Positions 12,613-24,438 of a DNA stretch of 64,000 nucleotides are shown piece after piece. This DNA comes from Protonemura montana. Lineage: Eukaryota; Arthropoda; Insecta; Plecoptera; Nemouridae. The notes beneath the pieces are model-generated. The model saw nothing but the letters and a program-made list of their open reading frames with translations, searched no databases and had not been told where the DNA came from. Where the stretch lies: positions 14,315,708 through 14,379,707 of the forward strand of contig OX387609.1 in NCBI GenBank assembly GCA_947568835.1, written 5' to 3'. The position numbers and the translations under genes are program-made. The first letter of the stretch is position 1, and each line of letters starts with the position of its first letter.

Positions 12613-13780
12613 AATGTTTTGTGACAAGTCTGCCGTTTGATACGCCAACCAAGCACCCGAGGAGCTTGGTTCGTGCTGCGAATGACCAAGCGACGTCGAA
12701 ACCAGTTAGCCCTCTGCAGTGCACAACTTTAACTTCTTATCTTGGCTACCACCGATACCTTATTTATTATTATTGGATGCTAGGAATCTGATGGCCGAGT
12801 TTTTTGGACCGCGTAATGGCTATTGCTAATTATTGAAGTTTCAGTAACTTCAGCGGGGTGATAAATTTGATGAGAGCGACAAAGACGGCCGTTTGTATGA
12901 GTGAGGTTGTCTTTGTTTCGGGACCCACGCTGTGATATTTTGTATGATTGATTTGTTTGCTACTTCGAAGCGTGTGGTAATGGGAGACGAAGGACGTTGG
13001 TAAAAACTGGCGGCGAGGAATTGTCTCTTCTCTTTATTGACGTTCTTCCGGAGAATGGTTCTCGATCAGGCTTGTAAATTGCCTCTTTGGTTGGTAATCG
13101 TAGCTTCTTTGCGCTAAAGAATGCGATTCACTGATAGGTTATTCATATTTGATATAATTTTATATACCTACAAGAATTTCACAAAAAAACTTTAGGTTTA
13201 TAGGTTTAGTTGAAGTCCCAGCGCTAATATTTAATGTTGCTGAGTAATCGAGCCAGTACAACGTGGTATTAGTAGGTGCCAGCCGCTGGCGCTTGCGGCC
13301 GTCCTTTCTGATAAACTTCTAAAATTAAATAATAACGTCTCAAAATATCAAAACATGTATATCGCTTGTTGAGGTAAACAATAATAAAGATTTTTTGACC
13401 GTTTACCAGTCTTAAATGCGATTAATCGGCGAGAAAAAAACGATTTTAAAAATCCTATAACTTAAAAATGCGGTGACTTCATTTAAAAGTTTATGTCGGT
13501 TTACCGGCCGCTTGTTTTGCGAAAATATCTTAACATTGACGCTGAAATTCTGACTAATATTGATTTCTTAAACAGTGACGAAAACCCCTTAAATTCTCAC
13601 AAACCTTTGACAAAAAGAGGTAATCTAGAAATTTGGCACATTTTGGTCAAAAGCATAGAAACCCAAGACCTATCTTGCGTGGAGATATCATATAAAAAGC
13701 ATATCAGAACTTAATATAGCAAATTACATATCAACCAGTAGAAAAAAAACTTTTTTTTTGTTCATAAATCTACTATCAAG
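12613..13780. other. Non-repetitive stretch, no gene recognised
   Basis: One open frame of 73 codons (13493-13714) has no recognisable domain. No repeats were seen. Confidence 0.35.
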
Positions 13781-13876
13781 TATGAAAGGAAAAGAGACGG
13801 TCAGCGTAACAAAGATGCGCTTGGTGGTAATAAACTCCTCCAGCTGCTCCAATTAGTGCGAAGATATCTCCACCAG
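13781..13876 (+). CDS. Weak candidate internal exon, 32 codons
   Basis: A T-rich tract followed by TACTATCAAG could be a 3' splice site ending at 13780. A strong donor, CACCAG|GTGAGT, follows position 13876. The 96 bp between them are open in one frame and keep the phase. The predicted peptide is charged at first (it starts YERKRDGQRNKD) and then helical and Leu-rich (LLQLLQLVRRYLHQ). I do not recognise the protein. A 96-bp open frame is expected often by chance, and the frame also stays open past the donor, so this rests mainly on the two splice-like signals. Confidence 0.2.
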
Positions 13877-14167
13877 GTGAGTCAGTCGAGCGGGCAGGTG
13901 ACTCTCCCATACCGTGACCAAGGAGGACTTCTTATGTATGATACACGACCCGACACGGACTAAAGTACTTACTTGCGATATCGTAATAACCATTGTAATT
14001 GCATACCTCCTCAAAAGGATTGTAATGCGCGCGCCTTCAGCCGCACCATGGGCTCTTCATGATGCGAACAAAACATCTCACAATGGGAGACCGTCGAGAA
14101 ACAAGAAAACGGCAAAGAAAAACAAATTAGTAATCGAATCACAAGAATCGTTAGACGTTGAGTACTT

Positions 14168-14834
14168 CCTTTGCGTGGAGCGAAACAAGCCCCCTATCAC
14201 GGTATGTCCAGCACAGAGGCGACGGCGAGTGTCCGCTCCTTTGCGTGGAGTGAAACAAGCGCCCTATCACGGTATGTCCAGCACAGAGGCGACGGCGAGT
14301 GTCCGCTCCTTTGCGTGGAGTGAAACAAGCGCCCTATCACGGAATGTCCAGCACAGAGGCGACGGCGAGTGTCCGCTCCTTTGCGTGGAGCGAAACAAGC
14401 AGCCTGTCACGGAATGTCCAGCACAGAGGCGACGGCGAGTGTCCGCTCCTTTGCGTGGAGTGAAACAAGCACCCTGTCACGGAATATCCAGCACAGAGGC
14501 GACGGCGAGTGTTCGCTCCTTTGCGTGGAGCGAAACAAGCGCCCTGTCACGGAATGTCCAGCACAGAGGCGACGGCGAGTGTCCGCTCCTTTGCGTGGAG
14601 CGAAACAAGCGCCCTGTCACGGAATGTCCAGCACAGAGGCGACGGCGAGTGTCCGCTCCTTTGCGTGGAGTGAAACAAGCGCCCTGTCACGGAATGTCCA
14701 GCACAGAGGCGACGGCGAGTGTCCGCTCCTTTGCGTGGAGTGAAACAAGCACCCTGTCACGGAATATCCAGCACAGAGGCGACGGCGAGTGTCCGCTCCT
14801 TTGCGTGGAGTGAAACAAGCACCCTGTCATGGAT
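14168..14834 (+). repeat. 70-bp tandem array (copy 1)
   Basis: About 9.5 units with an exact 70-bp period; CCTTTGCGTGGAG recurs from 14168 to 14798. The unit continues GAAACAAGCGCCCTGTCACG, GAATGTCCAGCACAGAGGCG and ACGGCGAGTGTCCGCT. Because 70 is not a multiple of 3 and no frame of the plus strand contains a stop, a 299-codon open frame (13914-14813) cycles through all three frames and looks like a repetitive protein. I treat it as an artefact of the array. The same repeat occurs inverted at 57.7-58.85 kb. Confidence 0.92.
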
Positions 14835-17036
14835 TTTACAATGGGATGGCGCTTAAGAGCGAATAAAGCGACGACCCAGGCTCCTGATAAGGTCGAGTGA
14901 CCATGTTCCCGATGTCCAGAAAGCCAGTCGTCGGTTCCCACACTCGAGCGACGCCAAGCCGACGCCTCCTATTGGTCGATCCAAGCACACGATGCTCGGT
15001 TATGATTTGCAGTCAGCGGAACGTCGAAGGAAAATTACAGGCGGCAGTGATGGAATTCCTAGTGGCTGTGAGAGAAAGCGAGTTGCCGTTTTAATGCATG
15101 GCTTTCGATGGCTGCTGGTTTTGTTCGTGGTTTGTTGTGGGGTTTTTCTGGAGGGTGTTGCACGCTTATAATGCGGACCTAGCTAGAGTGGTCGGTTTTC
15201 ATCATATCTGTTTTGATGAAATATTTTTGGTTCTGTTTCAGCTGTTAAATCAGATGATTTGAATGCCTAACTATATTAAAAACTTTCCAATACGGGCACT
15301 TAAAACATTTGGTGTTATGTCTATTTTAATAATTTATACCTTTTTTTCTGACATTTAGAAATATTTTCAACATGGACGTTTGTACATTCAAAAAAGGCGT
15401 ACATTTAAATATGAATTTGAAGCATTTTCAGAAGAAATTTTGATTTTTTTTTGGACCCCAAGATGTAGTTTAAGATTTTGAACTTGAAAGAACGCCAACA
15501 TAAGTTTTAAACCGTGTTTTTGAGGTCAAAGCAAGTCCCATTTGTATTTTGAAAATATCTCTGTGTCACTAAATATTCTCTTTTGGAGTAATATTCCTCG
15601 ATCTTTTTGTGTAACTTTGTGGATTTTATAAAACGTCACATTTCGGTAATAATTTCGACCGAATCGGAAATGCACTTCTTCAGCTGCATCCACCTCTGTT
15701 ATAATCCTAACTGAAAGTCAACTTATCAACTCGATATCAGAGAACAGCTGTTACTTATTAACATTCTTATTTATTTTAATTTATTTCGAATTTTTTAACC
15801 GCCTGATTTCACGTAAACGATAGTAGACGTTATTTACATTGAACTGAATCTCATTACGCGCGTTAGATACGTTACTCGCAAAGTGCTAAAACAAATGTAC
15901 GCCAGGTCTCGACAAGGTTAGAACAATAAGACAAAGAAACGCACAAAAACAAGCTCAACATATTATCAAAATTAATCACAGTATTTTGTAAAATCTTTGC
16001 AAGTTTTTCACATTACTACATCGATAGGGAAAAACTAGCAGAAAGCACTTTAGAACCAACCTAACCTAACCCCATCATTACCAACCTATCCCATGGCTTA
16101 CAACAAACATTCAGAAAATAAAATCAACTTACTTACCATTTTCAAAATCTATTATTATTATTTTATTATTATATAGGTATACACCCAATCAAAAACTAGC
16201 TTTATAGCTAAACAAAAAAAAATATGAAATCTAAGCCAAACGTTACCAACAAAATATCGATACACGATTTGAACACCAGGAGTTAGATCGTGCTGCGTCG
16301 GGGGCAATTTGTCTTCACTTTTAGAAGGCAGTGGCAATGTCGTGGTCTCGACTTTGCATCAAAGAAGGCTGTGATTTGCCCGGGACTTTGATCACAGTGA
16401 TTTCGAATGTGATTACATATAATTTTCAGGCGAACCGCGATGCGATTGAGTTAGATATTTTCAGGAAATTCATGTGTTTTATTACCAACTCGTAATCTCG
16501 GCATCGTGATCGTGAAGATGATAAAGATGGTGTGGTGTGGATTTTTGGAATGTCAGGCTGAGAGGCAACAGAAAGTGAGTTGTAGTCAAAACTGTGACAG
16601 TAAGATATTAAATGGCGTTTTGGGTAACTCAGTTACTTCATTATTTCAAATTCTTTGAATAAGATTAACACAGATCAGTGGAGCTCAAATTATAAAAAAA
16701 AAAAAAATTACAAAGACCTATCCACTTAACTGGATTCCTGTAAACCTTGAAGTAAACATGAAGATAGATTCATTGAGAACAAGCAAGTTAGTGGGATCAG
16801 AACCAAGAAGCACGTTTAAAAGTAATTTATACAAATATATATTCCAAATAAATCAAGTTAGATCTTAAATTCGCAGCGTCGTTATTCGATTACCGTGTCT
16901 AACGCAATTTTACAGAGAAAATTCGAAGACATTTCCACAAATATGAAGTATTTTTGCCAACAAATTGAAAACTCACGCGACGTCGAACGTTTGTTATTCA
17001 CCAAGAACCGCGTGATCCGACTTCTAACTTCTAGCC
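14835..17036. other. AT-rich stretch, no gene recognised
   Basis: No gene or array found. Around 15640-15695 the minus strand reads CTGAAGAAGTGCATTTCCG followed by GGTCGAAATTATTACCG. It loosely resembles the hammerhead-type core seen at 27 and 40 kb, but stem II does not pair well. Confidence 0.35.
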
Positions 17037-18253
17037 TCTAGGCTAGAACTAGGCTAGAACTAGGCTAGAACTAGGCTAGAACTAGGCTAGAACTAGGCTA
17101 GAACTAGGCTAGAACTAGGCTAGAACTAGGCTAGAACTAGGCTAGAACTAGGCTAGAACTAGGCTAGAACTAGGCTAGAACTAGGCTAGAACTAGGCTAG
17201 AACTAGGCTAGAACTAGGCTAGAACTAGGCTAGAACTAGGCTAGAACTAGGCTATGAACTAGGCTATGAACTAGGCTAGAACTAGGCTAGAACTAGGCTA
17301 GAATTAGGCTAGAACTAGGCTAGAACTAGGCTAGAACTAGGCTAGAACTAGGCTAGAACTAGGCTAGAACTAGGCTAGAACTAGGCTAGAACTAGGCTAG
17401 AACTAGGCTAGAACTAGGCTAGAACTAGGCTAGAACTAGGCTAGAACTAGGCTAGAACTAGGCTAGAACTAGGCTAGAACTAGGCTAGAACTAGGCTAGA
17501 ACTAGGCTAGAACTAGGCTAGAACTAGGCTAGAACTAGGCTAGAACTAGGCTAGAACTAGGCTAGAACTAGGCTATGAACTAGGCTAGAACTAGGCTAGA
17601 ACTAGGCTAGAACTAGGCTAGAACTAGGCTAGAACTAGGCTATGAACTAGGCTAGAACTAGGCTAGAACTAGGCTAGAACTAGGCTAGAACTAGGCTAGA
17701 ACTAGGCTAGAACTAGGCTAGAACTAGGCTAGAACTAGGCTAGAACTAGGCTAGAACTAGGCTAGAACTAGGCTAGAACTAGGCTAGAACTAGGCTAGAA
17801 CTAGGCTAGAACTAGGCTAGAACTAGGCTAGAACTAGGCTAGAACTAGGCTAGAACTAGGCTAGAACTAGGCTATGAACTAGGCTAGAACTAGGCTAGAA
17901 CTAGGCTATAAACTAGGCTAGAACTAGGCTAGAACTAGGCTAGAACTAGGCTAGAACTAGGCTAGAACTAGGCTAGAACTAGGCTAGAACTAGGCTAGAA
18001 CTAGGCTAGAACTAGGCTAGAACTAGGCTAGAACTAGGCTAGAACTAGGCTAGAACTAGGCTAGAACTAGGCTAGAACTAGGCTAGAACTAGGCTAGAAC
18101 TAGGCTAGAACTAGGCTATGAACTAGGCTAGAACTAGGCTAGAACTAGGCTAGAACTAGGCTAGAACTAGGCTAGAACTAGGCTAGAACTAGGCTAGAAC
18201 TAGGCTATGAACTAGGCTAGAACTAGGCTAGAACTAGGCTAGAACTAGGCTAT
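17037..18253. repeat. 11-bp tandem array rich in CTAG
   Basis: About 110 units of the 11-mer AACTAGGCTAG. A 12-bp variant with an extra base (CTATGAACTAGG) recurs roughly ten times, for example near 17253, 17265, 17573, 17641, 17873, 18117 and 18205. Two CTAG palindromes per unit put over 200 of these tetramers into 1.2 kb. The left boundary carries CTAGCCTCTAGGCTAG, an inverted repeat. Stops occur in every frame, so it is non-coding. Confidence 0.95.
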
Positions 18254-19439
18254 AGAATATCCTGTCATTCAATGAACTTGCCAAAATTTGTAAAACCTTA
18301 TAGTAACCACCGAACAGTGCAATTTATTGTGTATAATTCTATGTTGCTAATAAAACCATTATTATTATTTTCATTATTATTATTATTATTAATTACTCCT
18401 GATCGAAGTGTGTTCCACTAAATTTGTCCGCCGTGCGCATTAACAATGTCTTTGCTAGAATCGGGAGTAAACCCTGGACAACCCTGACTTTACGGACACC
18501 ACGACCCTTTGCGGCAATCCTCCTTCTGAAGAAGGGAAATGTTGATTGCGATGCTACGTCGCCGTCATCTTTTAGCGCCTCCAAAACGGCGACGTATCGA
18601 CGGGAAGATTGTTTGTTTGGATTCTTTGTAGGCTAAGAAACAAAAAGATGCAAAAATAATCATAAACAGTTCTTGGTAAACTCACATATTTATGATTTTT
18701 TGTCCATATTTTCGTCCAGTCACGAAATTCTGTGCCAATTTAAAATCAAATAATAAAAAAATCGATCAAAAATCATCAAAATGCCAAGACACTTAGTGGA
18801 AACCTGTTCGAAATTTGTGAGAGAAACATTTGAACGTGGTTACCCGTATGTCACCGCCTTGGCGATCACGATCGTGGGCCTGACACCAGGAAGCTGTGTC
18901 CAGGTCGTGATGAAGAAGGCACTGGTCACGGGTCACTGGATACCATTGCAAAGTCACGATCAAAGACGGGTGCAACAGACAAATCGTTGCCATGACAACC
19001 ACGCGCAGAGCAAATTGTTTCGAGTGCACGCTTCGGCTAGATGCCGCCGGGAGCGCGCGATGTCGCGCTTTTTTTATTTACGGCGGAATACAAATTGCAA
19101 ATCGTCGGTGGTCTCGACTAGGCGATATATTTGCGGTTAGAAAGCTTAGTTTCTGAGCGATTTGTTTAATTTCTTCTTTGATATGGCTTTACTTATTTGT
19201 TTCTTTAAAATAATATAGACGAATATGAAGTATAGACGCAATTAGTGAGCAATTAAATGATTAAATGAGACAAACCCGTGTGTTTTAGTTGATATTCCTA
19301 CTGGTTATAATTTCAAATACGGCTTATGAAGGATTTGTTATGGATATTACTTGATTTACACTTTACCATTCACGTGAAATGGTATACTTTCATAAAATAT
19401 ATATAGTAAAATCGCGAGAAACGACCAAAAATAGTTGTC
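18254..19439. other. Stretch with ATT microsatellite, no gene recognised
   Basis: An (ATT)n-like tract lies at about 18356-18392. A 119-codon open frame on the plus strand (18781-19140) has no recognisable domain and overlaps an open frame on the other strand, so I do not call it. Confidence 0.4.
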
Positions 19440-19443
19440 AAAA
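19440..19443 (-). terminator. Pol III terminator of tRNA-Ser
   Basis: On the minus strand a TTTT run begins 8 bases after the tRNA 3' end. A second run of five T follows a few bases later. Runs of four or more T terminate RNA polymerase III. Confidence 0.7.
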
Positions 19444-19450
19444 CTTTATC

Positions 19451-19531
19451 GATGAGGATGGGATTCGAACCCACGCGGGCAGAGCCCATTGGATTAGCAG
19501 TCCAACGCCTTAACCACTCGGCCACCTCATC
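19451..19531 (-). tRNA. tRNA-Ser (anticodon GCT)
   Basis: Read on the minus strand, the acceptor stem GATGAGG pairs perfectly with CCTCATC. Box A reads TGGCCGAGTGG, the anticodon arm is TTGGACTGCTAATCCAA with anticodon GCT, and the long variable arm GGGCTCTGCCC is typical of class II tRNA-Ser. The T arm TGGGTTCGAATCCCA contains box B. The length is 81 nt without CCA, as usual for tRNA-Ser. It decodes AGC and AGT codons. No intron is seen. A T run downstream supports transcription by RNA polymerase III. This is the only intact conventional gene I can support in the window. Confidence 0.97.
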
Positions 19532-19559
19532 TCATGTCACCGATTGTGATAACAAACTT

Positions 19560-19640
19560 ATACCAACCATGGTAACCATGGTAACCATGATAACAAACTT
19601 ATAGCAACCATGGTAACCATGGTAACCATGATAACAAACT
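19560..19640. repeat. Short direct repeat with CCATGGTAACC
   Basis: About two copies of a unit of roughly 45 bp containing AACCATGGTAACCATGGTAA and TGATAACAAACTTATA, starting about 30 bp from the 5' end of the tRNA-Ser gene. The inner word is itself palindromic and repeated. Confidence 0.7.
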
Positions 19641-22073
19641 GCAGTGATGTAATCCTATCCCATGATCAGTCTTGTCACATACATCAATAACGAATACACA
19701 AACGATGGGTTTTAGAAGCCAATCGAGCAAATTTGCATGCAGAAAAACTAGATTAAAAATCATTTTTATCATCATCTTTTAGTGCTAAGCAGAAAAAAAA
19801 TAATTTGCAAGAATTTAAGACTAAAACTTGGTCTTGAAGAGGTTTTTCAATTGAGTTTTCGCTCTTTTCCGTGGACTAGCCCAACGGACACAAATCTGGC
19901 CTCCTGGATTTTTGAAACCTACCTAAAACAAGAATATTTCCACAGTCCAATTGACTCAAAAAAGTGTCTTTCAAAACCTAACCTCTAACCTCGCCCACGT
20001 CACAAGCAACAACTCGACAGAAAACAAAATGGCAGCCATTGGATATACGCACGTGAAGCACGTGACGCATGGCGAGGAAGTCAATTGTTTTCCCGGCGAG
20101 GCTTGGGAACCGAATGTCTCTTGATAAAACGATATTTCAGTTATATCGGGGTCATAGATAGGTCATGCCCTTGTCTTGGCCAAGGCAGTTAGATGCAAGT
20201 CATTACTTGCAAGGCTTCATGGATAATTGCTCTACCTCAGAAGCCTTCAATAAAATATAAATAAAAACACAATAAAAGTATTATTATTATTTTTTAAATT
20301 GTTCGTAATAATCACAATTTTATTTTACATTGTAAACAAGCAAGATGTGTTGATTCTTTTTTTTGTTTCATTGTTTACACGGCCATCTGGATCATAATCG
20401 TTTTTTTTTCTGGTTTTGTGATTATTTGCAGGTGTATTATGCATTTTGATTGGAGCAAAAAGTTTTTTAATCATGTTGCAAATAACGGCTTCCTTTATTC
20501 TATTTTCTCGAGTTATGTTTGATGGTCAAATCTTTCATGATGCAACAACCACTAATTACAGCAAAACATATATAAAAATTCAAGTACGGGTTACGCACAA
20601 TCTATCTTTGTAGGTATAAAGAAAATCTATGGTTTGAGTTAATAAAAAAAACCCAAAAAGCAGAAACAAAGAACGCATGTATTCGCCATTATCCACAAGT
20701 ACACAGAATAAGCTTTCAGAGTCACTAGTTAAAATGGCCGACCACACAGCTGTCTTGCAACATTAACACATGAGAGCAATCGAGCTGTCAGCCATTTTAA
20801 CTGGTTAACATTCTTCAAGGAATACAGTCAAATTATGTCGACAAATCTCTGAAAGTTAGGTTAAGTCATGGTTTAATAATGGATGATAATGTAAAACCAC
20901 AAAATTATGCTAACTTTATTCGGATATGATCTCAATTAAGCTGGGAGATTTGAACGCGCGTGGTCGTGTTTCACCGGGCTCCGACGTAGCAAGTCTCCCG
21001 GGAGTTGAGGCTTCGATCGCCGGCATGCATGTCGCACAGTCGCCGCACTCTGCGATTGGTTTTCATCGAGCGATGGTTTCTAGAAAGCTGTTTTGCGACG
21101 GTTGGAAAAAATATAACGACACAGCGTGATACTTAACAGGGCGTTAAGAATTAACATTTTAATTTAATATCTCATCAATTGAAAGGAAATAATAAAAAAT
21201 TCATATATTTGTTAATCTGTATTTTTTAGCTGGTATTCATCAAAATGGGGAAGATTTTTCGGCCACTTGGCATTAAGAAGTAATTTTTTATTTATAAAAT
21301 ACTAATTTCCGTTGTGAAGTTTAAAAATCTGCTTTGTGTCAAAAATGTTCCTTGATTTGAGTCATCAGCTGTTTTGTTTTGATCCTGTCGACTTCTTCGA
21401 TACTCTTTTGTGAATTGCCGATTTAGAAAGTGACACTGTCATTTCAATAGATTACAGAAGTGTGAATTATGCACCGAAAAGAATGACATTTTCAGAATAG
21501 TAAGATATTTAGACGTCGAAGCAGCCCGGATCAGTATTTTGCTTCTGGTACCATTTGAAGTCGAGATTTGAACACTGAGACAACTTGCCCCTGAGACTTT
21601 TAGACCCCTCCTCCCCTACGCATTGACTTTGTTTTTTGCAATTTATTTTTAATTTGTAATCATAATGTATTTATGATTACTCTTCGAATGTAAGCCCTGT
21701 GATTATGGACAAATAAATTATGGACAAATACAATACAAATGCGGATCGTTTAAAAAAATATATAAAAATTAGAGACTTATTTTCAAATTGTCCTTGCAGA
21801 CAGGCAAGATATTAAAACGTTGTAAAATGATGTACCAGATGCAGAACAAAATGTTTTACTAAGCTGTAAAATGTTGTAAATGGTAAATGATTACATGATA
21901 ATAATGCTCATAACGTTCTTTTGAAGAGAATGCACTACAACTTTTGGAAAGTACATCAGGTCATATAATAACCGTTGCTAAATGAATTAGTTGTTATGAT
22001 TCCATCTGTTCTTGATGCCAGCTCGTCTGTTTTAAGACAAAGTTTTCATGTTTCATTTGATTGACTTGGATAA
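19641..22073. other. AT-rich stretch, no gene recognised
   Basis: Short overlapping open frames only. It contains the inverted repeat listed separately at 20725-20812. Confidence 0.4.
20725..20812. repeat. Spaced inverted repeat
   Basis: The left arm ACTAGTTAAAATGGCCGACC is matched on the other strand by the right arm GTCAGCCATTTTAACTGGT, with about 45 bp between. It could be a short MITE-like remnant or a hairpin; no second copy was found. Confidence 0.4.
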
Positions 22074-22118
22074 AATCAGGACTTTGATTCATGCGATCCG
22101 AGTTCGAATCTCGGTGTG
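22074..22118 (+). pseudogene. tRNA-Gln (TTG) 3' fragment
   Basis: The sequence ATCAGGACTTTGATTCATGC resembles the anticodon arm of eukaryotic tRNA-Gln with anticodon TTG. It is followed by a perfect T arm, CCGAGTTCGAATCTCGG, containing box B. No D arm or matching 5' acceptor strand is found upstream and the anticodon stem has a mismatch, so it is a fragment or the head of an old SINE. Confidence 0.65.
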
Positions 22119-22548
22119 CATGGTACTTTACACTTGAATATTCTTATGTTTTACTTGTCTTATTTTTATTTAGTGCTTCTACTTCTGCATTATTTGCCAA
22201 AATACCACCAAAATACATTCTGAAGGCCCCTTATGTGTATGTGTTTGTTATTTTTGGCTATTATAGATTATAATACATGAAAGATACATGATTTTAGGGT
22301 AAAGTTACTCATTACCGGGTAATAAGAAATAGTTACAAATATTACATTTGTAAGTAAAAGATTATACGTACAAATTAGTTATTTTACTTAATCTATTTAC
22401 AAAGATGTCAGAAATCCTTGAGCGATATCTGCCTACAATTTCACACTCCCAGAATCATGAAAGCCGACACCAATAAACAATCCATCACAAAATATCATAA
22501 TTCTAGAAAACTAACATATAGCATCAACACGAATTGTATAAACAAAAT

Positions 22549-22563
22549 CCCCCCCCCCCCCCC
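22549..22563. repeat. Poly(C) run of 15
   Basis: An uninterrupted run of C followed by an A run. It is one of several long C or G homopolymers in the window. Confidence 0.95.
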
Positions 22564-22734
22564 AAAAAAAAACGAGCCACCATCTTACCACGTGGCCACC
22601 CGGCCCCCAACGAAAAACAAACCCATTTCTCACATCGAGTCAAAAACACACGCACACGCACGCACAGTGACGGCGTGCGTGAGGGCTTTTTATTGTCCCG
22701 AGCGACGCGATTGTTCGCGCAACTCGGCCATTGT

Positions 22735-22845
22735 CCAACGCATAATGCACGCATAATGCACGCAGAATGCACGCCCTGCGATGCAGTTATTATTATCGTA
22801 TGTGCATAATGCACTGCGTAATGCACCCTAATGCAGCGGCCATGA
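22735..22845. repeat. Cluster of GCATAATGCAC words
   Basis: The words GCATAATGCAC, GCAGAATGCACG, GCGTAATGCAC and CCTAATGCAG recur at least six times in about 110 bp, inside a locally GC-rich patch (about 22590-22870). It could be a decayed minisatellite or a cluster of protein-binding sites. No gene start is visible next to it. Confidence 0.5.
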
Positions 22846-22849
22846 TATT

Positions 22850-24027
22850 CGGTGGGTGCCGGGTTGGCGGGGGTTGGAGATAAACCACGCATGGGTCGAG
22901 ACAATTCAGTGTTTTTATCGCCAGAAATATTTCTCTTTTGTGTGCAATGATAGATATTTGACATTGTTCTGTGTCCCTAACGTCAAAACAAAAATTGGCA
23001 GCTTTGATGCCAGCTTTAATATCTAAGTCAGATGTGTTTTGGAATTATTTCGTTCTCTTTGAATTAATTTACATCGAATTGATTATTAAATACCTTATAA
23101 AATTCTTCTCGTGAGTAGAATCTTGTAGGTCTTTCATCTTTACGCTTGTCGATGGACAAATTCTTAGTGATAACATCTTAGAAGTTGATTTGACAAGATA
23201 TGAGATGCTGATCAAACACAGATCAAGCTTGTAATCTCGGTATCGATTGACAGGTTCGGTTTGACATCAAAATCCTTCAAAATATTACTACATAAACTAT
23301 GTTGGAATATCACCAGTGCATATACAATTCCTACAGTTCACCTCAACTCACTGGAATAAATAAATAAAATAAAATAACCATAGATAGACAATATTTTCCA
23401 TCGAAATTAACATCAAAATTGTTATTTAAAGTTTAAACAAAATATATTTATTGTTGTCTACTTATATAGTAAATGATTTCCCCTGAAAATAAACACCATC
23501 TCTAAAAAATGAATTGCATTAGTGAATTACTTAACAATCAATACTTGGACGTACTGGCATCAATACCTTACAAATGCTATTGTACTTTTACAGAAGGTTT
23601 CATAATCAGCCCAGTATAGTTCAGTAAAGTAACGGACTCTATAAAAATTCTTACTGTCATATTTAAAAATAGCAAATGGAGACGAGGTCTCCAATTCCTC
23701 GGTACCAACACAGAGCTACCAGCTGATTCGGGATCTCGGGTGCCGTGTCGTGCATTGCGGGACGGTATCACTCGAGTTAGCCGAGGGCCGGTATGGTACG
23801 CATGCGCCATCTAGCGGTGCCATTTGGTACCGTGTTGCAAGTACGCTCACTGCCCGCTGCAGGGACCTACGCACACTCAAATAAGGCACCGCTATTAGCT
23901 GGAGGGGCAGCCAATTCACTTGTTCATCAGAACTATCTTAAAACTACCTCAATAACTAAGATTAATCTTCTTAAAATTCTTGTAAAATTATATTAACAAC
24001 GGAGTTATAACTTATCTAAGCTATTTT
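22850..24027. other. Mixed stretch, no gene recognised
   Basis: Near 23800-23880 the words CATGCGCCATCTAGCGGTGC and GGTACCGTGTTGC weakly resemble a dispersed repeat seen at 41.8 and 55.9 kb. No gene can be supported. Confidence 0.35.
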
Positions 24028-24438
24028 ATTATTATCAACACTATAACCGTCTCAAAAATTGAAGCTCAAACGCGGACTCGGAACGCCGATCTCCACCAGT
24101 CGCGGGTGTTGCTGTAATTTATTGAGCTACTTGGACACTGGCTTTTTGAGATGATTTTAGTTTATTTGGTGAGAATGACAGTTCTCCAAGGAGTAGAACC
24201 AAGAGGCTGTGAATACTCACAGTCACTCTGATTCTAGTGACGCTATATCACGTCACAAACTGTCAAACTCGAAAGACACCAATTTGACTTTGTATTCGTT
24301 GCTGTATTAGGATGAAATCTTATTTAAAATTGCAAACGCTTGCAATGCGCGGGGTATTTTATTATTAACAACACTATAACCGTCTTAAAAATTGATGCCC
24401 AAACGCGGACTCGAACCCCGATCTCCACCTTTAAAATA
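24028..24438 (-). mobile_element. tRNA-like element with body and flanking second head
   Basis: On the minus strand the order is: tRNA-like piece (GGTGGAGATCGGGGTTCGAG, GTCCGCGTTTGGGCATC), TTTTTAAGACGGTTATAGTG, tail TAATAATAAAATACCCCGCG and CATTGCAAGCGTTTGCAAT. A body of roughly 150 bp follows, ending GAGTATTCACAGCCTCTTGG and AACTGTCATTCTCACC. Then comes a second tRNA-like piece (GTGTCCAAGTAGCTCAATAA) with GAGACGGTTATAGTG. The body matches 49.0-49.1 kb. Two tRNA-like pieces flanking one body suggest a dimeric or tandem insertion. Confidence 0.75.

Noticed and set aside
13914..14813. 299-codon open frame
   Set aside because: The 70-bp unit has no stop in any plus-strand frame, so the protein-like repeat is automatic; the inverted copy at 57.9-58.7 kb shows the same effect.
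15640..15695. Third hammerhead-like core
   Set aside because: CTGAAGA and CGAAA are present on the minus strand, but the intervening sequence does not form a clear stem II.
18781..19140. 119-codon plus-strand open frame beside the tRNA gene
   Set aside because: No domain recognised, opposite strand also open, and no splice or start evidence.
22524..22964. 146-codon minus-strand open frame
   Set aside because: Runs through a poly(C) tract and a local word cluster; no domain and opposing open frames overlap it.
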